Assembly (NCBI GenBank): GCA_028751875.1
Contig: CM054140.1
Coordinates: forward strand, 29,392,908 to 29,456,907
Reading direction: 5' to 3'
Length of the DNA: 64,000 nt
Source of the DNA: Rapana venosa
Taxonomy: Eukaryota > Mollusca > Gastropoda > Neogastropoda > Muricidae
Shown: positions 1-12,017 of the stretch, in pieces
Layout of the letters: each line of letters begins with the position of its first letter
Numbering within the stretch: position 1 is the first letter of the stretch
Program-made: the position numbers and the translations under genes
Notes under the pieces: generated by a model
What the model was told of the DNA's origin: nothing
Database searches by the model: none
What the model saw: only the letters and a program-made list of their open reading frames with translations

Positions 1-780
1 CTACTGACCTGCGGATTAAGGGACAAACTCTTTGGACCCCTGGAGGGCCTTCCGCGCACGGCAGCATTTGTCAGGGCCTCAGGAATTGCTGTCTGAGTAT
101 TTGACGAAGAAGAAGGTTCATGACTGTCTTTGGTTCATCTTGAAGTCTTTTAAGCTAGATTGGATTCACTTAGATTGTGAAAGTGACTGTAACGCAGTCT
201 GTAGGATACCAGCATGTTTTTGATTATTTAGACTGACACGATCAGGAAACGACCTTTCCGTTCCTTATTGAAGTCAACAACATGAGGAGACCTGATGGTG
301 AGAGAAGGGTGATGCCCCTCAGAACACCAGGTAACCATAGATCATCTCCCTCTGCTAAATATCGGAGTATTTAGATGGATACATTAAAAAAAAAAGTTTT
401 AGTTTACTTCAAAGCCTTAGAAGAATTTTTTTTTTTTTTTTTCAATTTTTTCATATAAAAATCGTTTTCCCCTCTGTTGGGTGCTACGTTCAATAGACAA
501 GATCCTCTGCTATGGATTAAATTCTTGCCTGTGTGAAAGAGCTTTTTCTACAACTGACGTGGCCTGTTCAGTTAACTGTAACACACACTCTGTACATGGA
601 TGCAATCTTGAAGAGCTTGAAACACAACTATCAACCATAAAAGTATTCTGAAGCGTTTTCTCGCCTGTCTGATTCATAATAATTATGTCATTGTTTAACT
701 CTTGCTGTCGGCAGTCTGCAGTCTGATTGTCTGTATAATTATAACTGCCTGTCTGTCAGTCTGTCTGAGTGTGTATCTGT
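1..780. other. No gene recognised
   Basis: A/T-rich sequence with poly-A and poly-T runs near 390 and 428. A short minus-strand stretch at 9-92 is open and flanked by AG and GT, but does not fit the frame of gene C. Confidence 0.4.
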
Positions 781-784
781 ATCC

Positions 785-785
<1 letters not shown>

Positions 786-841
<56 letters not shown>
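786..841. repeat. (GT)n microsatellite
   Basis: About 27 units of GT. Confidence 0.95.
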
Positions 842-842
<1 letters not shown>

Positions 843-877
843 ATATATGTATTTTTATTTATTTTATATTTTATTTT

Positions 878-1112
878 TATTCTTTTATATCGAGGACAAT
901 GGAATAAGCACTTGTGTGCTTTTTTTTTTAACATCCAGTCCCCGTTTGTATGCGGTTTTGTAAATTCTGTCATCTGTTCCCACCGGCATACAATGGCCTA
1001 CTCTTACAAAAAGCGGAACATGATTTAACGTGTGCGCAAGATGTTCTGCTTGCGTTCGCACACGGGGCCTCGGTTTATAGTCTCATCCAAGGACTTTTGG
1101 GGAGAGTGGAGT
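878..1112 (-). mobile_element. SINE family 1, 3' type a
   Basis: The minus strand reads from the central region (CTTGGATGAGACTATAAACC, GAACATCTTGCGCACACG) to the type-a end (GCACACAAGTGCTTATTCC, CCTCGATATAAAAGAATA). The tRNA-like head is missing. Confidence 0.65.
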
Positions 1113-1320
1113 CTGTGTGAGTGTGTGTGTTTGTGTGTGGGTGCGCGCGCTCGCGGGCGTGCGCGATGAGAGAGGGGGCCGGGGGAGTGGGAGGAGGGAG
1201 GGGACGCACAAAAACACTACTGCACTCGCAAGTAGGTGTAGATACATGAACATGCATCCAGAAATTGCCTGTAGTCATGATTATACCCTACACATGCGTG
1301 TATACTGCACATTCCCTCAC

Positions 1321-1508
1321 CTGGGAGTGATGATCTGTCCCAGCCCTTCAGCCGGGCAGGAGGCGGGGGAGGACGAGGCGAACTGAGTGAAGGCGAAAGA
1401 GGCCGAGGGGATGTCTCGCAGAAGGCGCACGTGAATGTCCATGTCCAGGCCTCCTTGACCCATCCCCCACTGTCCACCCAACCCTGCCAGTGCCGCGAAC
1501 GTGGGAGA
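1321..1508 (-). CDS. Gene C exon 3: Gly-rich, SOD-like block
   Basis: This is an internal exon of 188 nt, bounded by a pyrimidine-rich acceptor ending TTGTCCAG and the donor CCCAG|gtgagg. It enters in phase 0 and leaves two bases, exactly as exon 3 of gene A does. It encodes about 62 residues: a short Gly-rich lead, then a hydrophobic block (LDMDIHVRLLRDIP), then a Cys-containing stretch ending SCPAEGLGQIITP. That block matches gene A exon 3 position by position (L-x-[ML]-[DE]-[IL]-x-V, [DN]-[IL]-P, C-x2-E-x-L-G-x-[IV]-[IV]-T). It resembles the first half of a Cu/Zn superoxide dismutase domain, but where the copper-binding HxH should lie it reads FAFTQF. The SOD relationship is my inference from alignment by eye. 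Exons 4 and 5 would lie left of the window. Confidence 0.72.
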
Positions 1509-1518
1509 CTGGACAACA

Positions 1519-1540
1519 TACACACACACAGACACACACA

Positions 1541-1607
<67 letters not shown>
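1519..1607. repeat. (AC)n microsatellite with ACAG interruptions
   Basis: About 40 AC units, 11 bp upstream (gene sense) of the gene C exon 3 acceptor; on that strand it is a GT-rich run. Confidence 0.95.
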
Positions 1608-1610
<3 letters not shown>

Positions 1611-1653
1611 TTTAGACAAAAGCAGTCTACGTCAGTCTGTGCATGAGAGAGAC

Positions 1654-1882
1654 AGGTAAAGGTGTCCCATAGCTTATGTGGTCGTTGGGGAGCAAGGCAT
1701 CAGAGACCTCAGCTTCTTTAGGGCCCAGCATATTGAGGGCGGCGCTCATCTACTCTCCCTCGCTGCTTTACATTCCCTGACCCTAAAGAGGGCAGGTACC
1801 CAGTACCAGTTACAGCCGGGTGAACTGGGGGGCTGTACTGAAGCCAACGCGCACAATCGGTCACCCATCCACTGGGGTAACT
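1654..1882 (-). mobile_element. SINE family 3 (tRNA/5S-like), head-truncated
   Basis: The minus strand starts within the 5S-like part (CCAGTGGATGGGTGACCG), continues TGAAGCC-containing body sequence and ends GGACACCTTTACCTGTC. It lacks the tRNA-like head seen in the copy at 61288-61585. Confidence 0.65.
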
Positions 1883-1889
1883 GAATGAT

Positions 1890-2680
1890 TGAAAGAAAGG
1901 AATGAATGACTGATATTTAATACGCAAAAATAAAGGTTTTTGGCCCAGGCCAAAAGCTGTGTCAGTTATTATTGATGTCAGCTAATTGCCAAGGCCTACA
2001 TTAAAACGTTGTTATGTTGTAAAATGTTGTGTTGAGATTGCCTTCAGCCATGACAACCTCTTAACATAACAACCCGCACTCTCCTTTGTTAAAGGAGAAA
2101 AAAAATCCTCTGAAGTCGGAGTATGGCTGCCTATATGGCGAGGTGCTTGAAAAAGAGTCATACACGCAAACTTCTCATCCAGTGTGTACTTCCTATCTCA
2201 CAGTGATTCCCAGATAGGATGAGTGAGTTAGAGTGCACATTCTGGATGACCCCCAGGGTGTAAAGCTGGGGAACGCACAGCAGCAGCAGCAGCAGCATAA
2301 AGGTTTTAGGTGGAAACTGGCCTCACAATCTCTTCTTGTAACATAGGCCTACATGCATCAAAACAATCAGTAAAGCAGGGACATTAATAAAACTCGAGAG
2401 AGAAAACCCCCCCAGAGAGACAGACAGACAGACCGACAGACAGAGACAGACAGACTTATAGACAGACTGATAAACAGACTCAATGACTGAAATGTTTTAA
2501 TTCTTTGGCCATAGAGATTTACAACTTGGTAAACATAACACATAAGAGGGCAATAAATAAATATACGTAAGAAAGTGTAAAGGAAAAAACCCCAACCAGG
2601 TTGAAAACAAACTTGTATAAAACATAAGAAAAGAAACCCGCCAACTGATCAACCTATCAACCAGTCAGGCTACAACCCAC
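1890..2680. other. No gene recognised; (CAG)n and (ACAG)n
   Basis: Intron of gene C (between exons 2 and 3). Contains AGC/CAG units at 2280-2297 and CAGACAGA repeats at 2420-2455. Confidence 0.5.
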
Positions 2681-2749
2681 CTACCACCCACTCAGCCAAC
2701 CACCCAGCCACCAACCCACCCTACATGCAAGCCTCCTCTTCCCACCCAC

Positions 2750-2883
2750 CAGAGCCAGATGTGGGGAGCCGCCCAGAGCACTGTACATCCCACCCCCTTC
2801 ATGTGCACGTTCACTGATGGTGATCTTCAGCTCTCGCCCATCCTCCAACTGAGCTGCACAGGTCAGGACCCCTGTCTGCCTCC
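2750..2883 (-). CDS. Gene C exon 2: Cys/charged block of secreted protein
   Basis: This is a 134-nt exon with acceptor TTTCTTTCATGTCAG and donor CTCTG|gtgggt. It begins with two bases completing a codon (entry from a phase-1 donor) and ends in phase 0, which joins gene C exon 1 to gene C exon 3 without breaking frame. It encodes about 44 residues with the core LTCAAQLEDGRELKITISE, followed by a Gly/Ser-rich stretch. The core aligns loosely with the end of gene A exon 1 (C-x-A ... G-x-E-x-x-I). The exon is 33.5 kb from the proposed exon 1, so it could belong to an additional paralogue instead; only the phase, strand and family resemblance link them. Confidence 0.62.
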
Positions 2884-3168
2884 CTGACATGAAAGAAAAC
2901 AACAAAATCAAACTTAGCTTGGACGAGCTCTGTCTGTCTTGTCTGTGTGTTTGTCCGTCTGTGTGTCTGGCTGTGTCTGTATAGTAGTAGTAGTAGTAGT
3001 AGTAGTCTTTGAATTAACGTCCATGCGCATTATGTGATTTAGACAACAAAACAAACAAGTAAAATGCAAACAAATAACTACCTATTGATAAGTAAGATTA
3101 ACAGGATTTTAAGGAATCTACTGAACACTGAATTAAAAAAAAACCATAACGTTATCTCAAGTAATAAC

Positions 3169-3381
3169 TCAGTTTTGGGCAGGATGTGCCATAAAGTTTT
3201 TTTCGCCTTGAAAAGTAGGTAAAATATCTTGAAAACCTGGACGTTTAAAAAGTATATGCTGATTTGTAAATCTTTGACCACAAGGACACGATACGTGATT
3301 CCAACCATACAACGATGGGAGATGCAACGTGCAGACTTTTGACGCTGATGACACAAGTCTTAAAAAAGTGAGCATCCACAT
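3169..3381 (-). mobile_element. LINE C-terminal (RNase H/CCHC-type) remnant
   Basis: A minus-strand open stretch contains VSCPCGQRFTNQHILFK followed by PGFQDI and FMAHPAQN. The pattern C-P-C-G-x4-T-x2-H-x2-F resembles the conserved C-terminal segment of non-LTR polymerases. The rest of the element is not evident. Confidence 0.35.
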
Positions 3382-3499
3382 ATCTTAGCTCTGTCTGTCT
3401 GTCTGTCTGTCCGTCCGTCTGTCTGTCTTTCTCTCTTAGCTTGCAATATCTCTCCTTGTGCAATCTCTCTCTCTCTCTCTCTCATCTCTCTCCTCTCTC

Positions 3500-3532
<33 letters not shown>
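3380..3532. repeat. (CTGT)n and (CT)n microsatellites
   Basis: CTGT-type repeats at 3392-3430 followed by two CT tracts at 3467-3532. Confidence 0.9.
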
Positions 3533-3536
<4 letters not shown>

Positions 3537-3771
3537 TCCATTACTATTATTTTTTTCAAAGTTTCCCAGGAAAATGCCAACAGTCTTATGGCCAATGTCT
3601 GAGCCCCTTCTGCTTTAAGAGGTAGCAGAAAGACTGGCAGAGACAAAGGCGTCATGGCAAAGCTGTTTGCAGAAGTCTCACGTCGGCAAGGTATCATTTT
3701 TATTCTATCCCTCTTGCCGCCACGTCGATTCCAATTTCAGGGGAAAGACAGAAGTATAGAGGGAAAGGGGG

Positions 3772-3773
<2 letters not shown>

Positions 3774-3834
<61 letters not shown>

Positions 3835-4076
3835 ATAGTTTAAAACAAAATACTTGATAGTGCTCAAGCTATACTGTCACACACACACACACACACACAC
3901 ACACCAACAGTGATATGAACTAGACCTTGTGATGCCTCCATCAGAGAGAGAGAGAGCGAGAGAGAGAACGCAGATTTATTCCATAAGGCCATAACCCTAT
4001 TGGAAGGGGGTAATTACAGATCATCATGTGGAACATAATAATTCATTATACCCACCCAATCATACACATACACACA

Positions 4077-4107
<31 letters not shown>

Positions 4108-4108
4108 C
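3774..4108. repeat. Cluster of (GA)n and (CA)n tracts
   Basis: (GA)n at 3774-3834, (CA)n at 3880-3904, short GA at 3943-3967 and (GA)n at 4081-4108. Confidence 0.9.
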
Positions 4109-4109
4109 C

Positions 4110-4829
4110 TTGAACTTCTGCGGTAACATTTTACCACTGTCAATGTCGCTGCTGATCCCTGAAGCACGAGAAAAATGATCGTGTTCACCCGTAGCAGAAC
4201 TGAGTTGTCCGGTGGGTAAGCCCACTCTCCTGGTATCATTCAACATTCGACACAATGAAGGCGACGACGGCACAAGGCCCTGTGCGTGGTTGTTGCCCCG
4301 CCATTTTGACCTGAACGTACAAGGTAACTATTCTTGTTGTTTATGCTGGTTTTATTTGTTGTGATTATTATTTCGAGTGAAGTATAAAAAAGTTGTGTTG
4401 AAACGCAGGAAGATTAGCAGACTATATGCAAAAGAAGGAAAGTGGCAGGACGGTAAAGACGTTCACCTGTAGTAAATTGCGAGGTTCTTTGTTGGATTCC
4501 TAGCCTTGCCCTTTCTTTCCAGTTTGACGAGAAACACTGAAGTGAATGTCATTCTTTTGGATAAGACTATTAATTAACAGAAGCCCTTCTGGGATTGCTT
4601 GCAGAACATCTTGTGCACACTTAAAACCCCGTCCTGCCTTTCAGAAGAGTAGGACATTGAGTGCAGGTAGGAACAGAAGACAATGTTCAAAAACGCATGC
4701 ACACAGGTGTCGTGTTTAGACACCATCCCGAAGTCGGAATGCGTCTACCTACAATTTATTTTTAATGGTGGGGAAACATATTGGTTGAATAAGCAGAAAT
4801 TGCACCATTGGTTAACCCTGGAGCCCAAG

Positions 4830-4860
<31 letters not shown>

Positions 4861-6070
4861 AAAAGTTCCAAAAGTAAAACTTGCATAGATGGTCATGGTG
4901 GGCCAGCGTTTCCGTATGTTCCCCCTCCCGTGGCTGTCATTGGTTTCATGGGATGCAAAGCTATGTGTCTAGGATTATGACTGCTTTAATTTCTTATTAA
5001 CTTCCGATCCATTTTTTCCCCTATGTACATTAACCATTTTACCTGTAATTATGCCACCCCCAATTTGCCAACCATAACTCATTGAAGTCATCGCTTGGCT
5101 GTTGGTCGGTGGAAGGTGACTTGAGACGGGTTCAGTTGGAAATTTAAGAACATGTTTTTGGTAAATTGGGTTAGGACAATGAGGGTGAATGGGGAAGAGA
5201 GAAGTTTTCAGTGACTACAAAAAATGGGTATTAACTGATCTGCACTCCCACCTCTCCTTTTCCCTGTGCTTGGGTGTAAGAGCTGGAGGTGCAGTGATAA
5301 ATGGCACTGGCTAGCAGATGCTATTAGTGGTGGTGGTTGGTTGATACAGACCCTAAAACAGATACCAGGTTAGCTCTGCTGGGACTATACTTCAATCAAA
5401 CCAAGATGCTACAAGTTGAAGTCTTTAACAGAGAAAATTTAAAAGGTGATGAAAGAGGTAAAAGTCAGTGACAGTGCTGGGGAAAAAAATGGCATCAAAC
5501 AGTATTGTTAAAATGTGCTGTTCCATCTTACCCCCACCCCTCACAAGCTCGTTCCTGATTGGTTACCTAAATCTCTATTGGGACGTAAAATAATCACAAG
5601 AATAACGTTCCTGATTGGTCAAATAGTCATTCCGCGACCCCTGGCTTGGTTCATGCATACAGACCGGGTAAGCCACAGTGAGGACAGGTGAGTACCAAAG
5701 AGAATAGTCTGATTAGAAATGTTTACTTCGTCTTTATATTATCTACAGTGTTCTCACAAAGTTCAAAATGGAAAGAAACTGACACAGACTTTCAAACTTG
5801 ACAGTGGTTAGTAACATTTCCCTTTGTCTATTCATTTTTACATGCTTATGCGTTTAAAGTCGTAACCTTCCGTCCAGTTAGCCTACAGTCTGTGGGAGAA
5901 AAGCATGATGTGACCCTATATTTTTTGTTCCTAAAGTCGTGTTCAGTTCATTTGATAAAACTTGTGGATATTGCTGCATTTTTAAGTTTTGTAATTCAGA
6001 CTAACCCCTCTTCCACGCGATATTCATTATATTGTGAGAACCCTTACACATTAAATGAAAGGAAAGAAAA
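4110..6070. other. Unassigned, no supported gene
   Basis: Apart from the SINE at 4552-4832 I see no coding block. A sharp donor-like ACAG|gtgagt occurs at 5687 and moderately GC-rich sequence surrounds 4220-4310; neither can be tied to an ORF. Confidence 0.35.
4552..4832 (+). mobile_element. SINE family 1, 3' type b, head missing
   Basis: It starts in the central domain (CTTTTGGATAAGACTATTA), passes GCAGAACATCTTGTGCACAC and continues into the type-b end (GTGTCGTGTTTAGACACCAT, GAAGTCGGAATGCG). It stops at a poly-C/poly-A tract. Confidence 0.62.
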
Positions 6071-6074
6071 TTTA

Positions 6075-6170
6075 GCTGCCGTAACTTTCACACAGAGAGA
6101 GGAATGGAGGGAGCTGGTTGTTAAGTCTTTGAGGGTGCCCCCACGGTTGTCAGACTACGGGACAGATAGA
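6075..6170 (+). mobile_element. RTE-like element 3' terminus fragment
   Basis: The reading TFTQREEWRELVVKSL then RVPPRLSDYGTDR and a stop is the typical C-terminus of RTE-like polymerases (compare EEWRKLVAKS at 26190). It is followed by a short (GATA)n tail at 6166-6178, as expected at a 3' end. Confidence 0.42.
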
Positions 6171-6179
6171 TAGATAGAA

Positions 6180-6940
6180 CTTTCACTTTCGGAGGGAACG
6201 TTCTCGGAGTTATTTCCCGTTACAACATGGCCTGTGAGCGCCAATGGCGGGCTGCTGCAAACTCGATGGTTAGCCTAGATGAGCGACACTTTCAATCCTG
6301 GTTTTTAAGGGTTCCATCTGAAAATTATGTCAATGTACAGTGGCACTGTAGTGCTCAGCAATAAATGTTTAAATGCACGCGTGTATGTTATGGACGAAAC
6401 GAAAGTAGTAGCAAAGTCCACGTCCAAGATTTTGCTCTTCGTTTGGCCTAGTTACTATGTATACATGTATGAAAGATAACGATATAGTTCTTTGTTTGGA
6501 CTCCATTTCCGAGTTGGTATGAAAGAGATAAAAGACACAAGGCAACAAATTTAGACGTAACTGGTTCCTAACGCGCGGCTCTAAACGAATTTACCAGCAC
6601 ATTTTGTACTCCACATGACCAAGACAATTTGGAAACTATGTGACCAAGACAAAAATTTTAATAAGCATTTACTTTCGGTTTTCATCTAGGGCAATGCCAA
6701 TTAGATACGAAGATGGCCTTTTCGTTTAAAAAAAAAAAGCGCAGCCTATTTGCAAACTAAATTGGTAGGTGTGGCATCCAACTTTATTTAGAAATATAAA
6801 CTTTGAAGATTGCTGGTAATAAATTTACTTTATTTTATTTTTTTACTTGAACCATACAAACTTATTCCTTATGTCTACCAGCATACCATTTTGATCTGGA
6901 TGTTTATGCCAAAAAGAACTGTGGCATGATTTAAATGATT
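6180..6940. other. Unassigned AT-rich sequence
   Basis: No long ORF, repeat or RNA gene seen. Confidence 0.4.
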
Positions 6941-6944
6941 TTTT

Positions 6945-7112
6945 TCTCTCACTGGATGTAAAAAAAGCATATGGGTGCTTATTCATTATCCTCGAAATAA
7001 AAGAATTTGTCATTGTCACACACACACACATATGACAATTTACAAAACTGCATACACACAGGGACTGGATGAAAAAAAGCATATGAATGCTTACTTCATT
7101 ATCCTCAGAGTG
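6945..7112 (+). mobile_element. SINE family 1, 3' type a ends (two partial copies)
   Basis: Two successive partial type-a ends: ACTGGATGTAAAAAAAGCAT at 6950 and GGGACTGGATGAAAAAAAGC at 7062, each followed by a TATCCTCGAA- or TATCCTCAGA-type terminus. They are separated by a (CA)n block. Confidence 0.55.
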
Positions 7113-7127
7113 CACATGCAGTGATAC

Positions 7128-7144
7128 ACACACACGCGCGCACA

Positions 7145-7175
<31 letters not shown>

Positions 7176-7178
7176 CAA
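7128..7178. repeat. (AC)n microsatellite with CG interruption
   Basis: AC units with an internal GCGCGC. Confidence 0.9.
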
Positions 7179-7489
7179 GCATCTGCTTGTTTGTACTGAT
7201 GAATCGGTTCTTGATATTACAAATGTTGGCACAGCTATTTCCAGCCCTCAAAATCAAAATGTCATTCTCTAGGAAAACATTTTTGCATTTGAATTTATCT
7301 TTCTAGCACTAGACTATCATAGTATTTGCTTAACTTTCCTTTAACTGTCAATTATAGTATTCTTTGTTGATTTGAACTGTTTTAAATGCATTACACTTTT
7401 TAATAATGAAAAATGGCCTGATTTTGTTAGAGGCCAGTCACCTCATACACTAGTAACAAGTAAAGGCTCATGTTCCAGCTTTTGTTGGG

Positions 7490-7658
7490 TGCCCCCCCCC
7501 CCCCCCCCCCCATGTTGGTCTTAACGCAATGGTTTAGCAGATTTAAAGTAACAAGAAGAGGTGCACACTTCTGACAATTCTAGTATTAAGTCCCAGCTAG
7601 TCTAACAATCTTTTTCTGTTTTGCTTTCATCTTATCTGACCCCCCCCCCCCCATTCTC

Positions 7659-7730
<72 letters not shown>

Positions 7731-7740
7731 AAACACACAC
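7490..7740. repeat. Poly-C runs and (AC)n microsatellite
   Basis: C-runs at 7493-7511 and 7640-7652, then about 36 AC units at 7664-7738. Confidence 0.93.
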
Positions 7741-7954
7741 TTAAACCTTGTATGGAAAAATTGAGATTTTCATGAGTTGCCTTATTGCCAAGTAAATATA
7801 CTTATTGATCAGTCCAGTTGCACATACTTGTCCATTCCAAGAACTAATTAGGTAGTAACTACTGTTGTAATCATCTGTAAGTGGGTTTTACTGAAACACA
7901 CACACACTCTTACATGTGCACACACACGCATGCACACACACACACACACACACA

Positions 7955-8050
7955 AAATGACAAAATTTACAAAACTACATAAACAAAAGGGACTAGATGT
8001 AAAAAGCTTATGAGTGCTTATTCCATTATCCTCAATATAAAAGAATAAAT
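7955..8050 (+). mobile_element. SINE family 1, 3' type a end
   Basis: AAATTTACAAAACTACATAA then GACTAGATGTAAAAAGCTTA and TATCCTCAATATAAAAGAAT; only the 3' end is present, between (CA)n tracts. Confidence 0.55.
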
Positions 8051-8063
8051 ACACACAGTCTTC

Positions 8064-8084
8064 CACACACACACACACACACAC

Positions 8085-8131
<47 letters not shown>
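8064..8131. repeat. (AC)n microsatellite
   Basis: About 33 AC units with a single AACA interruption. Confidence 0.93.
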
Positions 8132-8134
<3 letters not shown>

Positions 8135-8285
8135 TGGATGCATATTATTATTGCTGATTTCATTTTGGTTGGCACTTAGTGATAGAGCATGGCATGTGTA
8201 AACTATTATAAAATACTGCATAAATTGCACTCTTGAATTAAAAAAAAAAAATCTGAAAACTGGAATTTTGCGAAGGGAAGTAGGG

Positions 8286-8642
8286 AATGGGATAGCCTAG
8301 TGCCGTGGTGATTATTAGCGTTGTGCTCATGATCTGACAGCCTAGGATGGAGCTACTGCAGAGGGGCCTGTTGTAGGGAATTTTACCCTGGATTTGACAT
8401 AAGTGCTGACATAACTCCCCCCAAAAGTCCCTCAGATGAGACTATAGAAGTCCAGCACATGAATGCATGCAGAACGTCTTGTGCACACATTAAAAGCCTG
8501 TTCTGTTTGTCAGAAGAGGGACAATTTCATGCTGGTGACAAAATTTGTTAAACCTGCTCACAGGTGTCTTTACCATCCCTGAAGTTGGAATGCGGCTTCC
8601 TCAATGATAGTATAGTCACATATGCTAAATCTCTCCACTGAA
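8286..8642 (+). mobile_element. SINE family 1, near full length, type b
   Basis: It begins with the tRNA-like head GGGATAGCCTAGTGCCGTGG, has the central domain (CAGATGAGACTATAG, AGAACGTCTTGTGCACAC) and ends in a diverged type-b end (GAAGTTGGAATGCGGCTTCC). Confidence 0.62.
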
Positions 8643-8929
8643 AATTCCTGTGACGGTGAGGCCAATTTTTTCATAAGAATTTATCTGATCTTGACAAGTG
8701 TATAATTTTATATTTGGTTTTCTTTACAAGTATAGGTGTACCCATTTCTTTGTCGAAAAAAAATTGAGGGGAGACCTATAAAACTTGAATTTTCAATTTC
8801 ATACTACATGTCATGTAGTCATGAAAACAGCTGAGTGCACAGCGACTCATTTAGATTTTTTTTTAACCCAGCAGAGCCCTTGTTTCATTTCAGAATGCTT
8901 CCTGTGCTGTTATATCTTCACTGTTCTGC

Positions 8930-11627
8930 CGAATCCAAAACACGAAAGCAGAGCGTAGCAGAAACTTCAATGTCACTTGCTCACTCGGCCTCTACATCCG
9001 TAATGGTCTTCAGGAGAACTGGACATCTGCAGCAGACTTTGTCATCTTCCCTTTTTCATCAAGAATTCCAATCTCTCCTTGATCACTACAGCCTCTCTCC
9101 CAAGAAACTTATCATTCTTGGCGACTTTAACTTCCACTTTGACAACCAGTCTTCTCCTGACGTCAAGCGTCTTTCTCTTTATTTGTCTAACCACTCTCTG
9201 TCCCAGCTGGTAAATGAAGCTACACACAGATCGGGTCATATTTTAGATTGGCTAAATCACTGATGTTTTCACTAGATCTCATCAGGTCTGTATCCGTCAC
9301 TAATAAAACTTTTTTCTGACCATTCTGCCATTCTTTTTCTTCTCAACATTGCAAGGCCTATTAAAAAAAGAAAAAGTGCATCACCCGTCGCAATCTCAAG
9401 CCCCATAATATCCAAACTTTCTCTACCCAGAAGGCTGCGAACGCATACAAATCCTGACCACACGACCGCTAAACACTACAACACTGGTTCTTGGCCAACT
9501 GCTCGATGAGAAATGCGCCTCCCACCGACCTAAATCCTTCTGATAGGCCTTGCGCCCCATGGTACAACCCATGATAACCTGTCGCAAAACGCAAACTTGC
9601 CGAAAATCGAGCGACAATGCTTTTAAACAAAAACTGAAATAAATAAAGCAACTCCTTCGAAAACAAATCAACAAAGTCAAAACCTTAATCCATTCAGCAA
9701 AGCAAAGTATTACTCTGCTCAAGTTCTTGATGCTACGTCCATGAAATCTCTCTTTTCCCTCACCTCAACTCTTCTGGGATCCCAAAGGCAAGCCCTCTAC
9801 CCACTGTTCACGCCCTTCCGAACTTCCTGCTATATTTTCTTCATTCTTCTCTGACAAAGTCCGCAACATTCGCTCCAGACTGGATCAGACTTCTTTCCAA
9901 CCCGCACCCCTGATCCCCAATTCACTGGCATTCCTCTCATTTTCTTTCATCCAACAAGTGAGAATGAAATCAAAAAAATTCTGAAAGAAATGACAATAAA
10001 ATCATGTGAAACTCGATCCTATACCTGCTTCCTTTTTCTCACTCAGTGCATTCCACAGCTCATACCCACATCACGAAAAAGTAAACTCATCTCTTCTCTC
10101 AGGAATTTTTCCATCAGCTCTCAAAACCTGCTATAGTTTACCAAACCCCTACTCAAAAAGCACGAAACCTCGGACCCTAACATTCTGAAAAAATTACAGG
10201 GCCCGTTTTTCTAACCTACCTTTTATCTCTAAAGTTCCTTGAAAAAGTTTTTCTGAAACAACTCAATAGCCTCTTCATTCCAACCAATCTCCTTCCCCCC
10301 TTTTCAGTCTGCCTATCGTGCCCAAACCCCAGCACCCAGACCACCCTAGTCCACACCTTCAACACGCTTTGCACGCTTCTGACTCAGGAAAAATATCCCT
10401 TCTCACCCTCCTCGACTTGTCCCGCAGCCTTTGAAAACTAAAAGACCACTCAATTCTTCTCTAAACCCTCTCCAAACACTTTGGGATTAAAGACACAGCC
10501 CCACCTGGTTCAGTTCATACCTTACAGACCGATTCCACACAGTTACAGTAAATAAGATTCAATCAGCACCTGCCAAACTGGAATGTGGAGTCCCACAGGG
10601 TCAGTTCTCGGCCCTGTTCTTTTCACTCTCTACACTGCCCCCACTTTCACATATAATAAAACCGTCATCAAATCAGCCATCATTTTTATGCAGACGACTC
10701 TCAGATTCTTAGCAGTGAAACTCCCGAAAACCTGCCTTCCCTCTTGACAAATATGTCCTGCTGCCTTCAAGATATCCAAAACTGGATGTTAGAGAACAAG
10801 TTACAACTAAATGCAGATAAAACCGAAGCCATGCTTATAGGGACCAAACAAAAACTCTCTTCCATAACAACAGCTTCAATAGAATTCGGCAATACGTCTG
10901 TCCCTCTATCCACTGTAGTGAAATATCTAGGGTAGCTATCGAAACACGCTCTCCATGCAAAAATTCATCACCCAAACCTGCCAGTCGTGCTACTATCAAT
11001 TACGGCGCATTAGTGCAGTTCGAAAGTATCTGTCCACTGATGCAACATCCAAACTAGTCACATCTCTCATTCTCTCACGTCTGGACTATTGCAATTCCCT
11101 TCTGGCTGGTCTGCCAGCATCATCTATCCACCCTCTTCAACGTATACAAAACTCTGCAGCTCGACTAGTCCTCAAAAGAAAAAATCTGAGCACATTACTC
11201 CTCTCTTGCGATCTCTCCACTGGCTGCCTGTGCCACAGAGAATAAACTATAAGATCTGCACCCTCTGTTACAAAAGTCCCACAAAACGGCACCTTCCTAC
11301 CTCTGTGAATGTCTTCATTTGTACACTCCTTCTCGTTCCCGTCCGCTCTGCTGCAGATACCTTGTGCCTAAGAATACCTAGATTCAACCAGTCCACTGTT
11401 GGCCGTCGCTCTTTCTCTGTTTCTGGTCCAGTGATCTGGAACGACCTCCCTCTCTCCCTTCGTCAAAAGCCTACTTATGATGCTTTTAAATCCAGCCTAA
11501 AGACGCATTTATTTCAAACCTAAGATTCTCTCCTCTTGTTTCATCTCATCTCTGTCCCTGCCCTCAATAACCAACTCCCCCCCCCCCCCCCCCCCCCCCC
11601 CATTAGCCTGCCCGAGTGTACAACTTT

Positions 11628-11658
<31 letters not shown>

Positions 11659-11880
11659 TGTGTGGGTGCGCGCGCGCGTGTGTGTTTACATTTGTATTTG
11701 TAAAAAACTGTTAATTGTGCGCGTGTGTATGTTTACATTTGAATTTGTAAAAATCTATTAATCGTAACTGGCTGCATGCGAAAGAATAGGATGAATGAGA
11801 GCGCTTTGATTTGTTTTTTTGCAAGATTTAGCGCTGTATAAATTCCATGTATTATTATTATTATTATTATCTCCATTCCC
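8930..11880 (+). mobile_element. CR1/L2-like non-LTR retrotransposon, decayed
   Basis: The endonuclease end is visible at 9085-9260 (KKLIILGDFNFHFD ... GHILDWL, the GDFN motif of AP endonucleases). Reverse-transcriptase remnants follow at 10540-10935 (VPQGS-like and YADDS-like context, then LQLNADKTEAML). The C-terminal domain lies at 10955-11520 (LDYCNSLLAGLP, IQNSAARLV, LHWLPV). Many stops and frameshifts show it is dead. The 3' end carries the family signature GCGCTGTATAAATTCC followed by (ATT)n, interrupted by a C-tract and a (GT)n microsatellite. Jockey-superfamily placement is by motif only. Confidence 0.82.
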
Positions 11881-11956
11881 AGTTTTGCAGGGGGGCTAGC
11901 AGGTTTGGCCTATCTACTCATGCCCTTGCCTTGACATTCGTCATCCAGCTCTTCAG

Positions 11957-12017
11957 TCGATGCCCTTGGCGATGGCTTCCTACAAGTGTACTCAGCAGGA
12001 TATTCGTGCACAAGCAG
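11957..12017 (+). CDS. Weak candidate first coding exon, unknown product
   Basis: CAGCTCTTCAG precedes a short block with an ATG at 11972 and a donor AGCAG|gtaata. The reading MASYKCTQQDIRAQA ends in phase 1. That phase fits the candidate exon at 18490-18583 and also a possible alternative exon after the AG at 13389 (MVPAALELLPKDTIAITDA). The other frames are open too, so this is splice-signal evidence only. It lies on the opposite strand inside the apparent intron of gene C. No family recognised. Confidence 0.22.

Noticed and set aside
9..92. Minus-strand 84-nt block bounded by AG and GT as exon 4 of gene C
   Set aside because: Entering from exon 3 (two bases left over) it hits a stop after seven codons; it has no LEREFG or FKINGLG motif and is 84 rather than 244 nt.
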